Below are positions 10,955 through 21,900 of a stretch of 35,048 nucleotides of DNA, piece by piece. Origin of the DNA: Candidatus Altarchaeum sp. CG2_30_32_3053 (lineage in GTDB: Archaea; Altiarchaeota; Altiarchaeia; Altiarchaeales; Altiarchaeaceae); the NCBI GenBank assembly GCA_001873845.1, contig MNZY01000241.1, positions 1-35,048 on the forward strand, in the 5' to 3' direction. Position numbers and translations under genes: made by a program. Numbering within the stretch: the first letter of the stretch is position 1; each line of letters starts with the position of its first letter. The notes below the pieces were generated by a model that saw only the letters and a list, made by a program, of their open reading frames with translations, ran no database searches and had not been told where the DNA came from.

Positions 10955-11116
10955 TGGTGCTCATCCCTTTAAATTAACCTCATTTGGGAGGTATTTTTTA
11001 AAAATCCACTTAAAGATTATATTTTTAAGCATGTTTTAGGATTTATAGAGGAAAATATTAGAAATATTAGTAAAAAAACAAATATATAATTATCCCAATT
11101 TTAGTGGGTCAGCACC
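10955..11116. mobile_element. possible MITE-like element bounded by imperfect inverted repeats
   Basis: Left ggtgctcatccctttaaatt and right (revcomp) ggtgctgacccactaaaatt; AT-rich interior with no ORF; right arm recurs at 30443-30477. Confidence 0.4.
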
Positions 11117-11169
11117 GAAAATTAAACGAATTTTTAAAAATACATACATTTTAAAATTTAAAATAAGTT

Positions 11170-11208
11170 GCTCGCAATGTCGTTCGTGTATTTCAAACAA
11201 AGTTTGAG
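11170..11208 (-). repeat. bipartite hairpin + CGAACGA-core element (purF upstream)
   Basis: Minus strand: TCAAAC-ttt-GTTTGA hairpin, linker, CGAACGACATTGCGAGC. Confidence 0.6.
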
Positions 11209-11246
11209 ATCGATTCGCTTTCATATTTTTAAAAAAGTGTTTTAAA

Positions 11247-12668
11247 ATGAATGAAAACCTAAAAGAGGCGTGCGGAATTTTCGGAATTGCGGGAAAAGAA
11301 AATACAAATATTTACAGTAAAATTTATTACGGACTTTTTGCCCTTCAGCATCGCGGGCAGGAATCAGCGGGGATAGCGGGAGCAATGGTTAATGCAAACG
11401 GCTTTAAGCAGAAAGGAATAGTTAAAGATATGGGCATTGTGCCTGAAGCACTGCGAAATAAATTTGTTGAAGGAAATTTTGGAATTGGGCATGTCAGATA
11501 TTCAACAACGGGTTCATCATCCATTGAAAATTCCCAGCCGATTCAGATAAAGTGCAACGATGAAATTTTTGCAATTGCACACAATGGAAATATCGTAAAT
11601 ACTGCTGAAATCAAACAAAAGTTAAGGGTTGCGACATTTCTCACGACAAGTGACAGCGAGGTTATTGCAAATTTAATTGCACATCATTATGTGTCAGGCA
11701 AAAATTTTCTGGAATGTCTGAAACAGGCAATGAAAGAAATTGTGGGTTCTTATTGTCTGGTAATCCTGTATCAAAACAAAATTATCGCCGTGAGAGACCC
11801 AAACGGATTCAGACCTTTGGTTATCGGAAAGAACGAAGACGAAGAAGGCGAAATTTGTGTTGCATCGGAAACATGCGCATTGGACGCAATTGGTTTTTCA
11901 TACATGCGGGATGTTGAACCTGGAGAAATTTTTGTTGCAGAGTATGCAAAGGGCATGAAAATTTCATCATCAACATATTCTGTATTAAAGGATAAAATTT
12001 CCTACTGTATGTTTGAATATGTTTATTTTGCAAGGGCGGACAGTGTTATTAATAACGCATCCGTTTATCAGGTCAGGAAAGAAATGGGAAAAATTCTGGC
12101 AAGCGAAAGTTATGTTGATGCAGATATTGTAATTCCGGTTCCTGATTCCGGGATTACTGCTGCAATCGGATACGCAGAATGGTGCATTGAACATAGTAAG
12201 CGAATTTGCTACAGCGAAGGTCTTATGAAAAACAGATATGTGGGAAGGACATTTATTCTTCCAAATCAGGCAGACAGAGAGAAGGAATTATGCACAAAGT
12301 TAAATCCTATAAAAACAGAGATTGACGGAAAGAGAATCGTGCTTATTGATGATTCCATTGTCAGAGGAACCACTATAAAACGGCTCATAAAAATTTTAAG
12401 AGATAAAGGAGCAAAAGAGGTTCATATAAGGGTCTCGTGTCCGCCAATAAAATTTACGTGCAAATTTGGAATAGATATGCAGACGGCAAAGGAATTTATA
12501 GCAAGAGATAAGAGTATTGATGAAATTGCAGCATTGATAGGGGCGGATTCTTTGCAGTATATAAGTAGGGATGGCTTAGTCAAGGCAATCGGAACGGAAA
12601 ATTTATGCTATGCGTGCCTGACGGGAATTTCTCCTGTAACTGAAAAGCAGACGAAACTGATAGAGTGA
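11247..12668 (+). CDS. purF: amidophosphoribosyltransferase
   Basis: CGIFGIAG, YYGLFALQHRGQESAGIA, GHVRYSTTG, VLIDDSIVRGTTIKRLI, GLVKAIGTENLCYACLTG. Confidence 0.97.
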   Translation: MNENLKEACGIFGIAGKENTNIYSKIYYGLFALQHRGQESAGIAGAMVNANGFKQKGIVKDMGIVPEALRNKFVEGNFGIGHVRYSTTGSSSIENSQPIQIKCNDEIFAIAHNGNIVNTAEIKQKLRVATFLTTSDSEVIANLIAHHYVSGKNFLECLKQAMKEIVGSYCLVILYQNKIIAVRDPNGFRPLVIGKNEDEEGEICVASETCALDAIGFSYMRDVEPGEIFVAEYAKGMKISSSTYSVLKDKISYCMFEYVYFARADSVINNASVYQVRKEMGKILASESYVDADIVIPVPDSGITAAIGYAEWCIEHSKRICYSEGLMKNRYVGRTFILPNQADREKELCTKLNPIKTEIDGKRIVLIDDSIVRGTTIKRLIKILRDKGAKEVHIRVSCPPIKFTCKFGIDMQTAKEFIARDKSIDEIAALIGADSLQYISRDGLVKAIGTENLCYACLTGISPVTEKQTKLIE

Positions 12669-12979
12669 AATTTAATGTTTTTTATTTATTTGCATTGAAT
12701 CCTTATTAATGATAGGGTTGTTGCAAAGGCCCTTATTTTTAAGTTTGTGGCAATTGATAAAAACCCTGAAAATTTATACCCTTGTTACAATATTGGATAT
12801 AAGGGCATAACTTTTATGTAATAAAGAGCCTGACATACTTTGAAGATGCAGAGAAGACATAAATCCAAAAGTGTTAAAGAAACGTACCCGGGATGAAGTA
12901 AAGCAATTCATACAATCAAAAGTGCGGGAATATATGTAATCTCAAAGTAATCCGGATTAAAACGCCTGAAATTTAAAAT

Positions 12980-14989
12980 TTACCCATAAACCACATCACC
13001 AAGCATCTTTTCTTCTTCATCCCTTTTGTATTGTGTCCATCCGATAAAAATCCTGACAACAATACTAGTCAGAATTAAAATAACAATCGCCCCGTAAACC
13101 ATAAAGAATGCACTGACTATGTTTTTTTCGGTTTTCAAATCGTCTGATTTTTTCTCATAAATTTTTGCTTCGCCTGTCTCACCTGCGGCATCGTAAAATT
13201 TAATCAAATTTTCATAAATTTTTTCATTCTCATCATACTTTGTAATTACATAATCATAAGCAAACGGATTGAGCAATATTCTTCCTGTTCCAACGACAAA
13301 AGTGTTTTCTTCTATTTCATTTCTTACATTTTCTGCATCGTCTTTTAATTTTGATGCCTTTGTTATTGCCTGTATGTATTTTTCCTCGCAAATTTTTTGT
13401 TCGGGAAGTTCCTGGCCGTAAATTTCCCCAATTTTTTTGGATAAAACCGCACATCTTTTATAGTCTTCTTTTTTATAAATTTCCAGATTTTTTCTTATAT
13501 TTTCAACTTCTGCATCTATTTCGCTTTTTTCTATGTTTCTCGCATAATTTAAAATTTTTGTTGCTTTGTCAAGCAGTTCGCCTGCTGTTATCAGTTTCTT
13601 TGCCATTTCTATCTTATTTATGCTTCTTTTGATGGCTGAAATATGAGATAATTTTTCACCGAGAGCATCTGTATTTTTCATTGCTGAAATTTCAAAAATC
13701 AGTGTTTTGGATGCGGAAAAAATATACATCGTTCCTGCAAGGTCTTTTAAATTTTGCTTTTCGGTTGATGTTTTAGCACCTTCAAGCATCAAAATTAAAT
13801 TTTCCGATATTTCACTTTTTGGCATATTTTTTGCCTCTGCAATTGATTCGTCAAGTGACGGAAAATAAACTAATGTGTTTGTAGAAAATTCATTGCTTCC
13901 TGCATAAATTGTTCTTATTTTAAATTTCCACTCTCGTTTTCCTAATTTAGCATCTTCCGGAAGTGAAATTTTAAATGTGAAATTTTCAGATGAATTTGGC
14001 TTCACATAATCAATTGCAGGCAGAGTTATCCACCCATCTTCTCCGGATATTTTTTCAATTGCTATTCCTTCAATCGGAGTATATTCGCCGATTTCTTCAA
14101 TACGCAGTGATTTCTCTAAAGTATTTTTGCCTTCTGAAAATGTTAATGACTCAAAATCAATATTTTCTGATATTCTCATTACCGGATATGGAACTTCATA
14201 CATGAAGAGGTAGTCCACATTGTCTTCCGGTTTATTGTTTGTTGCTTTTGTCCGCGTGTTTAAGGTATAATTTCCGGGAACTAAATTTCTTTCAGGAACT
14301 GCAATAATAATTTGTTTTGAATCGCTTTTTCCTGCATCTATTTGCTTAAAGTAGAACGGAGGAGATTGTCCTTTTTCATCCTTTATATCCAAAAATATTG
14401 GTTTTTCTTCTTCAAGCGGCTTAATCTCAACAGTAACATACTTTGCTGGCTTATACCCCATAATCTCCTCTATAATAATGTTTCTGCTATACTTTTCACC
14501 TGCTTTAGCCTTTCTTATGTCGTTATCCCATTTTACCCACAATTGCGGCGGAGGATAAATAACATTTATTGTTGCCGTAAGAGAGACAGTAAAAAAATTA
14601 TTTCCGAATACATTCGCTTTACAGGTATATTTTCCTTCCGGTTGTGATGACGGAACTTCAAAATCAATGCCAATAGTTTCAGTTGTATTTTTTGAAAGTG
14701 TAACTGGTGACATAGATACTACTATATTTCCGCATCCAACACCAGTTGCATTCAATGTGACGCTAAAATTTGCATCATTTGTAACCTGCACGCTGTAACT
14801 TTCTGAAAACGAACTCGTCTTACTTTTTGGCTCATCAAACAATATTTCAAGTGTAAATGTTGTCGGGGTCATACTTATTGCCTGAACATTTGAAATTAAA
14901 GCAACCGTAATTATGCAAATACAAATACAAAAAATGCAGAATATTCCTGATTTATGCGATTTATGCATATTATGTTGGAAATTCATCAT
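12980..14989 (-). CDS. secreted/surface membrane-anchored protein with Ig-like beta-sandwich repeats, coiled coil and C-terminal TM
   Basis: Signal-like hydrophobic N-terminus; beta-rich repeats (SYSVQVTNDANFSVTLNATG, KPNSSENFTFKISLPEDAKLGK); C-terminal TM AFFMVYGAIVILILTSIVVRIFIGW. Start placed at the internal Met of MMNFQHN because the longer ORF translates a repeat. Confidence 0.65.
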   Translation of the reverse strand: MMNFQHNMHKSHKSGIFCIFCICICIITVALISNVQAISMTPTTFTLEILFDEPKSKTSSFSESYSVQVTNDANFSVTLNATGVGCGNIVVSMSPVTLSKNTTETIGIDFEVPSSQPEGKYTCKANVFGNNFFTVSLTATINVIYPPPQLWVKWDNDIRKAKAGEKYSRNIIIEEIMGYKPAKYVTVEIKPLEEEKPIFLDIKDEKGQSPPFYFKQIDAGKSDSKQIIIAVPERNLVPGNYTLNTRTKATNNKPEDNVDYLFMYEVPYPVMRISENIDFESLTFSEGKNTLEKSLRIEEIGEYTPIEGIAIEKISGEDGWITLPAIDYVKPNSSENFTFKISLPEDAKLGKREWKFKIRTIYAGSNEFSTNTLVYFPSLDESIAEAKNMPKSEISENLILMLEGAKTSTEKQNLKDLAGTMYIFSASKTLIFEISAMKNTDALGEKLSHISAIKRSINKIEMAKKLITAGELLDKATKILNYARNIEKSEIDAEVENIRKNLEIYKKEDYKRCAVLSKKIGEIYGQELPEQKICEEKYIQAITKASKLKDDAENVRNEIEENTFVVGTGRILLNPFAYDYVITKYDENEKIYENLIKFYDAAGETGEAKIYEKKSDDLKTEKNIVSAFFMVYGAIVILILTSIVVRIFIGWTQYKRDEEEKMLGDVVYG

Positions 14990-15032
14990 TAAAACCTGAG
15001 TTTCCCACCCCAGCGTAAAAGTTTGGGCGTAA

Positions 15033-15084
15033 TTTTTAAATCCCAAAGATTTAAAAAGATACGAACGAAGTGAGCGTATTTTTG
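15033..15084 (+). repeat. bipartite hairpin + CGAACGAAGTGAGCG element
   Basis: TTTTTAAATC-ccaaa-GATTTAAAAA (10-bp perfect stem), then gat ACGAACGAAGTGAGCGT attttt. Confidence 0.7.
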
Positions 15085-15176
15085 TTGTTAAGTATAATTA
15101 ATTTTGTAAATTTTTAAAATTACCCGTAAATTTTTTGATGGTGGGAAAGATGGGTTAAAAACCAGATTTAATTAAT

Positions 15177-15215
15177 GTAAAAATTAAATGTAAAAATTAA
15201 ATGTAAAAATTAAAT
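15177..15215. repeat. 13-bp tandem repeat x3
   Basis: gtaaaaattaaat three times. Confidence 0.9.
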
Positions 15216-15338
15216 TTGGATAAAATTAAAGATAATAAGATAAATAACAGGATAAAATAACAATATAAAATAACAGGATAAATCTTAAACTGGCTCAAAA
15301 CAGGATAGAATAGTTTTTCCAGTTAATCCCGCACAAAT

Positions 15339-15758
15339 TCAAAGCATATCTTTCCGGACAATAAACCCATCTTTTGTCACGACCAGGTTATTTAGCGGAT
15401 TTTGTTCATGTATTTTTTGCGATATGTATTCAGGATTGAAGAAGTCAATCTTAAACATTTTACATAGTTCGCCTGCCTTGTTCCCGACGGTGCTTTTTGA
15501 AACATCAAAAAATGAGGACAACAAATCCATACCGATACCTTCTTCACTTTTGAAGTTCGCACGGCAAAAAGCCCATATTATAGAAGCCGCCCAGATATTG
15601 GACTTTGTTCTCGTAATGTCTATTTTCTGCTTTCGCGATAATTTTTCCAAGATGTGCAGACAAATTCCTTTTTCCTCTTTTGTCAGATTGTCTTTAGCAA
15701 AATCAATTATGAGGTCCCTGATTTCCTTTATTTTTATATTTTTCTTTTCAGCATCCAT
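15339..15758 (-). CDS. DUF6398-like / cyclin-fold DNA-binding protein
   Basis: NIWAASIIWAFCRANFKSEEGIGMDLLSSFFDVSKSTVGNKAGELCKMFKI resembles the DUF6398 helical pattern with HTH; family recalled, not searched. Confidence 0.5.
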   Translation of the reverse strand: MDAEKKNIKIKEIRDLIIDFAKDNLTKEEKGICLHILEKLSRKQKIDITRTKSNIWAASIIWAFCRANFKSEEGIGMDLLSSFFDVSKSTVGNKAGELCKMFKIDFFNPEYISQKIHEQNPLNNLVVTKDGFIVRKDML

Positions 15759-15892
15759 TTTTCATTGATTTTATCTGATTTTTTTCATTTAATTTTATTT
15801 TATGCCTTTATAGTCCTAATTATAATTACAATTATATCCAATTATAATTACAATCGCATCTTAATAAATTTATTAAATTTATCCGTTAAAAA

Positions 15893-17236
15893 ATGGCAGA
15901 TACAAATATGGATGCCCATACAGACACAAATATTAGAGAAAAAATTAAAGAGACATACGTTGTGCTTATAGTGGGGGGAGAAGGAACAAGGATGTATCCT
16001 TTAACATTAAATTGCCCGAAGCCGCTGATTGATATGTGCAACTATCCCATAATAAAACGCATATCTGAAATTTTTATCGTGCAGGGATGCAGAAAATTTA
16101 TTTTTGCGAGCAAAGGCTACGAAAATAATGTGCGAATTAAAGAGGTTATGGGTTTGGGAAGGGATTTAGTAAAGAGGATGCAATCCCGCAATATTGAAAT
16201 TTCTGACCTTGAATTTAACTATACTCCGAAATACGATGACAAAGGAAGCGCCGATGCAACGAGATTTGCTGCAAAATTTTTTAATGTCCGGACAGATATG
16301 ATCATAGTCGGCGGTGATCAGATAATGGACATAAATATTGACTCTATGTTAAAATTTCATTATGAAAAAAATGCACTGATGACAATCGGATTGTTAAAGG
16401 TTGATGATGTTTCCCAGTACGGTGTTGTTGAATTAAATGAGAATGGAAAGATTGTGAAATTTGTTGAAAAACCAAAACAAAATGAGACCAAAAGCAATCT
16501 GGCAAATATTGGAGTTTACATATTGTCGCCAAAAATAAGGGAAATTTTTGAAAAGGAAGATGCTGCTGACAAAATTAAGGACTTTGGAAAGGATCTAATT
16601 CCTTATTTAGTCAATAATAATTATGAAATTTACGGGTTTTCGCACGAATATTACTGGAACGATGTGGGAACGCCCGACAGATATTTACAGACGACAGCAG
16701 ATATTCTTAATGGAAAATTAAGGAATATAAAATTTAACAAAAACGAGGAAAGGCATGATGGAATTTGGATAAAGGAAGATACATACAACCGACTTATGTT
16801 TAAAATAAAAAATAAAAAAATTTTACTGCAAAAGCCGCTTCGCATAGGAAAAAACTGTGATATTTATGAAAATGTAACTATTGAAAATTCAGTAATAGGC
16901 GATTCGGTTATTATCCGTAATGGCTGTAAAATAGCAAACGCAGTTATCTGTGATTTTACTTATATTGGTGAAAATTGCACGGTTAATAAATGTATTATTG
17001 GAATGCACACAACAATTGGCAAAAACAGCAGGATAGATGCCGATGTCAATGAATTTGTAGCAACAAAATCAAGAATACCTGTAATTGGTGATGATGTTGA
17101 AATTTATCCGAATTCATTAATAGGCCCGGGAAAGAGGGTGGCAAACATATATAATGCTCATAAAGTTCTTGCAACAGGAAAATTTAGTACATTAGGAATG
17201 GATGCAAAGAGTGTATATTTTATTGAGAAAGAGTAA
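15893..17236 (+). CDS. sugar-phosphate nucleotidyltransferase with left-handed beta-helix domain (GlmU/GlgC-like)
   Basis: VVLIVGGEGTRMYPLTLNCPKPLIDMCNYPII, IVGGDQIMDINI, YYWNDVGTPDRYLQ, hexapeptide repeats in the C-terminal part. Confidence 0.9.
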   Translation: MADTNMDAHTDTNIREKIKETYVVLIVGGEGTRMYPLTLNCPKPLIDMCNYPIIKRISEIFIVQGCRKFIFASKGYENNVRIKEVMGLGRDLVKRMQSRNIEISDLEFNYTPKYDDKGSADATRFAAKFFNVRTDMIIVGGDQIMDINIDSMLKFHYEKNALMTIGLLKVDDVSQYGVVELNENGKIVKFVEKPKQNETKSNLANIGVYILSPKIREIFEKEDAADKIKDFGKDLIPYLVNNNYEIYGFSHEYYWNDVGTPDRYLQTTADILNGKLRNIKFNKNEERHDGIWIKEDTYNRLMFKIKNKKILLQKPLRIGKNCDIYENVTIENSVIGDSVIIRNGCKIANAVICDFTYIGENCTVNKCIIGMHTTIGKNSRIDADVNEFVATKSRIPVIGDDVEIYPNSLIGPGKRVANIYNAHKVLATGKFSTLGMDAKSVYFIEKE

Positions 17237-17305
17237 AAACATGATAAATTAACCAAAATGTATATTTTATTGAGAAAGAGTAAAAACATGATAAATTAAC
17301 TAAAA
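17212..17305. repeat. 47-bp tandem repeat x2 spanning the stop codon of the nucleotidyltransferase
   Basis: tgtatattttattgagaaagagtaaaaacatgataaattaac(c/t)aaaa at 17212-17258 and 17259-17305. Confidence 0.95.
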
Positions 17306-17332
17306 TGATAAAACATAAACATAATAATTAAA

Positions 17333-17390
17333 AATAATAATTATGCTATGAATAATAAATGAATAATAATTATGCTATGAATAATAAATT
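17333..17390. repeat. 29-bp tandem repeat x2
   Basis: aataataattatgctatgaataataaat(g/t) at 17333-17361 and 17362-17390. Confidence 0.9.
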
Positions 17391-17435
17391 ATACTATGAA
17401 TACTATGATAATTATCAAAGTTTTAACAATTCAAA

Positions 17436-18278
17436 ATGATAAAATTAATTCCGAAATTTAGCACGACAATACCTGTATTTGCAGAGAATATATCTCCTGA
17501 CAAATTTTCTGGAAAAAGTGATGACGAAATCAAAAATATTGAAATTTTTTATGGAAACCAGAAGAAAATTTTGTCTGATTTGTTTGAAATTTATGATGAT
17601 AGTAATAGCAGGGGGAACAATGAAAGCAACGAAGAAATTTTAATCGCCGGTGATGTGTCAATGGTAAGAGAAATTGGAAAGGGAATGACAAAAGGAAAAA
17701 TTACAATTAACGGAAATGCGGGGATGCATCTGGGAGCATATATGGAAGGAGGAATAATTGAAGTTCAAGGAAATACTGATGACTGGCTTGGGGCAGAGAT
17801 GAATGGAGGACTGATAAAAGTCAGCGAAAATACAGGAAATTTTGCAGGCGGGGCATATTATGGAAGTGTTAAAGGCATGGAAGGAGGAATAATAGTTATT
17901 GAAGGAAATGCCGGCAATGAAGCCGGAAGATTTATGACATTGGGAACAATTGTTATTAAAGGAAACGCTGGAAATTTTGCAGGCGTTCATATAAAAGGAG
18001 GCACAATATTTGTATTTGGAAATTTAGGTGGAAGGGCAGGAGCAGAGATGCATGACGGGACTATTGTGACAATGTGTCCTGATTCTAATTCATCCGGTTT
18101 ACTTCTTCCGACATTTAAATCAAACACAATTGCAAAATTTTCGTTTATATATTTATTTTTAACTGAATTAAGGAATTGCGGCATTCAGATAGAGGATAAA
18201 TTTTTTGGAAATTACGAACGGTTTAGCGGGGATTTCGCCGAACAGGGAAAAGGTGAAATTTTTTTATTCAGGGGATAG
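17436..18278 (+). CDS. fwdC: formylmethanofuran dehydrogenase subunit C-like (GXGXG beta-helix) protein
   Basis: Repeated GxxxGxxMxGG / GNAGxxxG motifs: GNAGMHLGAYMEGGIIEVQGNTDDWLGAEMNGGLIKV...GGRAGAEMHDGTIV. Confidence 0.85.
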   Translation: MIKLIPKFSTTIPVFAENISPDKFSGKSDDEIKNIEIFYGNQKKILSDLFEIYDDSNSRGNNESNEEILIAGDVSMVREIGKGMTKGKITINGNAGMHLGAYMEGGIIEVQGNTDDWLGAEMNGGLIKVSENTGNFAGGAYYGSVKGMEGGIIVIEGNAGNEAGRFMTLGTIVIKGNAGNFAGVHIKGGTIFVFGNLGGRAGAEMHDGTIVTMCPDSNSSGLLLPTFKSNTIAKFSFIYLFLTELRNCGIQIEDKFFGNYERFSGDFAEQGKGEIFLFRG

Positions 18279-18404
18279 AAATTTTTGTTTTAGGAGTTAT
18301 TTTTCAGTATTTATTTATATTTCTTTCTAATTAATAAACCCTAAAAATTAAACCCTAAAAATTAAAGTTATAAATTTAAATAGTTAAAATTTTAAACCCT
18401 TAAA

Positions 18405-18728
18405 TTGGTATCGCATATTTTAATTCCAAAACATGAAGTAATGGCAGATGACGAAGTTGAAGAACTATTAAAAAAATACAATATAACAAAAGACAAACTC
18501 CCAAAAATTTATGAATTTGATGCGGCAATATCCGGATTAAATCCGGAGCCAAAACCGGGCGAAGTAATAAAAATACTGCGAAAAAGCCCTACAGCAGGAA
18601 ATATCTTCTATTATAGAGTTGTAGTTCCGGGAACATTTCATGAAAAGGGTGCTTCAGAGCGTACTGAAGAGGAAATTGCAGAATACGCTGACGATGTAGG
18701 AGAGGAAGAAGAGGAAATTAATGAGTGA
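18405..18728 (+). CDS. rpoH: DNA-directed RNA polymerase subunit H (Rpb5 C-terminal domain)
   Basis: ILIPKHEVMADDEVEELLKKYNITKDKLPKI; located directly upstream of rpoB. Confidence 0.93.
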   Translation: MVSHILIPKHEVMADDEVEELLKKYNITKDKLPKIYEFDAAISGLNPEPKPGEVIKILRKSPTAGNIFYYRVVVPGTFHEKGASERTEEEIAEYADDVGEEEEEINE

Positions 18729-18980
18729 TTGATAAGAAGAGAAATTTAAATAATTGCCAGTCACCCATAACCTTAAAATAAATATTAAAATAAATATTAA
18801 AATTTCGTCGGCGTTTTTTATGTTCTTTAATTTTATTCCTGTAAATCAAATATTTTAAGTCAAGTTTATAGTTGATTTGCTAATTTTTTACACCATTCAA
18901 GCAACTTAATAAATACTAAATTGAGTGTAAAATGTAGATAAATTCACTATAATTGTCCCAATAAATAAAAATAAAATAAA

Positions 18981-21900
18981 ATGTTACGGATGACGGATTT
19001 CCTTGATAAGGATACAATAATGAAGTACCAGATTGATTCGTATAACTGGTTAATAGATGAAGGACTTCAGCAGGTAATTAACGAAAGAAAAATTTTACCG
19101 GTAAATATTGAGGGATATACTCTGAACCTGAAAAAAATTAAAGTAGTTCCTTTATGTAAAGAAACAGAGGGCGGATTAAAGAATAGACCGGTTTTGGAGT
19201 ACAGAATTAAAAATATCACCTATCATGCAAGGATGATATTGACTGTTGAGAAGATATCCAAAAAGAAGGACAAATGGGGCAATGAAAAAGAAGAGAGTAG
19301 GGATATAGACATAGTGATCGGACACATTCCCATTATGTTAAAATCAAAGATATGTTTGTTAAACAAATTATCTGATGATAAATTAATTGCAAAGGGAGAG
19401 GATCCTGAGGATCCCGGCGGATATTTTATAATAAATGGAAATGAAAGAGTGCTTATTGGTGTAGAGGATATAGCGCCAAATAAAATAATAGTTACTTTTG
19501 ATGATAATTTAGGAAAAAAGTCCGCCATGGCTAAGGTTTCATCAGTAAGGCACGGTTTTAGATCAAGAACAACTGTAGAAAAACCGGAAAATTATCCATC
19601 TATTTCTGTTTCATTTCCGGGAGCTATAAATGTACCTTTCGGATTTTTATCCCATGCACTGGGATTGACAAATAGTGAAATTATGGAATTGTTTGACGAA
19701 GACACACGAGCAGAAATATTGCCGACATTAACAGAAGAGTCCTCAGATGAGGCATTTAAAAAACTATGCAGGAAAATAAGTTTTGGGCATGCTGAAGAGT
19801 ATCAGGAATTGAGAACAGAACAGACAATAGATAATTTTTTACTCCCACACATCGGAAACAACAGGAAAGACAGAAAGGCAAAAGCAAAATTTCTGGCGAT
19901 TATGGCAAAGAAGGCAATCAGATTATTGCAGAAAAACAGGACAGAAGATGATAAAGATCATTATCAAAATAAAAGAGTCCGGCTTGCCGGGGACCTGCTT
20001 CAGGAATTGTTTAGGGTAAGTTTTAGTATGCTTCTTAAGGATATAAAATACCAGCTTGAAAAACAGTATACTCGAAAGAGAGATGTAAATGTAAGCAACG
20101 CTGTTCGTAGCAGGACAATGGACGAGCGGATAGAATTTGCACTGGCAACAGGTAACTGGACGGGTGGAAGAAGCGGAATAAGTCAGGTCCTTGACAGAAC
20201 TACATTTCTTTCGTCAATTTCACACAGAAGAAGAATATCTCTTTTACTTGAAAAAACAAGACCCCATTTCGAGGCAAGAGATGTTCATGCCACACAATGG
20301 GGGAGGGTTTCTGCCAACGAAACGCCTGAAGGAAAAAACTGCGGACTGGTTAAAAATTTAACCGTCGGGGCAATTGTAAGTAAAGAAAGAGACGATTCTA
20401 AGATAAGAGAAAAATTAGAAAAAATATGTTCTCAAAGTAAATATAACACAGATGTGTATGTTAACGGTGTGCTTATGGGCAGTCATCCGGAGCCGGGAAA
20501 ACTCGTTGAAAATTTAAGGGAAGAAAGAAGAAACGGAAAGATTCCTTATGATACATCTATCGTTTATGAAGAAAAAAACAACGAAGTCCAGATTTATTCT
20601 GATGTCGGAAGGGTAATGAGGCCATTAATTGTAGCTAAAAATTTAGATAAAAAGGCAAATGCAATGATTAAAGATGTGATAGAAAAGAAGGCAAAATTTG
20701 AGAATCTGGTGAATAAGGGGGTTGTAGAGTACCTTGATGCTGCCGAGGAGGAAGAGGCGTATATCGCAATTACCAAAGACAGGCTTACAAAAGAGCACAC
20801 CCATATAGAAATTACGCCGTCTATACTGGTAAGTATTGCAGAAGGTTATATCCCCTTTGCAAATTATAATTCTGCGCCAAGAGTAGAAATGGCATCAGCA
20901 ATGGCAAAACAGGCAGTGGGAATTCCTACTGTATCCTTTCCATCTCGTCTTGACACTTTAATGCATGTTATGGTATATCCTCAAAGACCCATGGTCAGAA
21001 CAGATATTTCAGAAATATTTCACTTTGATAAAATGCCTGCGGGACAAAATTTTGTTGTGGCACTTTTATCTTATAAGGGCTACAACATGGAAGATGCCAT
21101 AGTAATTAATCAGAGTTCAATTGAAAGAGGGATGGGCAGATCAACTTTTTACAGGACATATACTGCTGAAGAAGTTCATTATCACGGCGCCCAGCAGGAT
21201 AGATTTGAGATTCCAAAAGAAGATGTTGAAGGGCATCTGTCAGCAGATGTGTATAAAAATTTGAGCAGTGACGGAATAATACTTCCAGAGACGGAATTTA
21301 AAGGTGAAGATGTGCTCATAGGAAAAACAGCCCCGCCAAGATTTTTGGAAGAAATAAGTATGTTCGGAAGAATTGCCGAGAGAAGAAGAGAGGCATCGGT
21401 AACGGCAAACGAAATGGAAAGCGGATGGGTTGACAGTGTTGTTCTCACAGAGACTGATGAAGGGAATACTATGGTAAAAATCAAAACACGGAGTCCGAAA
21501 ATACCGGAAATCGGAGATAAGATGGCATCAAGATACGGACAAAAAGGAGTTATTGGAATGATTGAAAGGCATGAAGATATGCCGTTTACAAATGAAGGAA
21601 TTGTACCAGATCTTATTATGAATCCACACGCCATACCTTCAAGAACGACTGTCGGGCATCTTATTGAGATGCTTGGGGGAACAGCAGGATGCCTGGATGG
21701 GAGATTCATTGACGGAACAACCTTTGAAAATGAAAAAGAAAAGAATTTAAGAACAATACTGGAAAAATCCGGATTTAAGAACAGCGGAAAGCAGATTTTA
21801 TATGACGGAAGAACAGGAGAAAAAATAGAGGCGGAAATTTTTATAGGGGTCGTTTATTATCAGCGCCTTCATCACATGGTTTCAAATAAAATTCACATCA

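Noticed and set aside
12710-12960. Possible IS remnant downstream of purF (gggttgttgcaaagg, CCCTTAT/ATAAGGG inverted pair, peptide VLKKRTRDEVKQFIQSKVREYM)
   Set aside because: Short, AT-rich and no transposase motif recognisable; could be chance.
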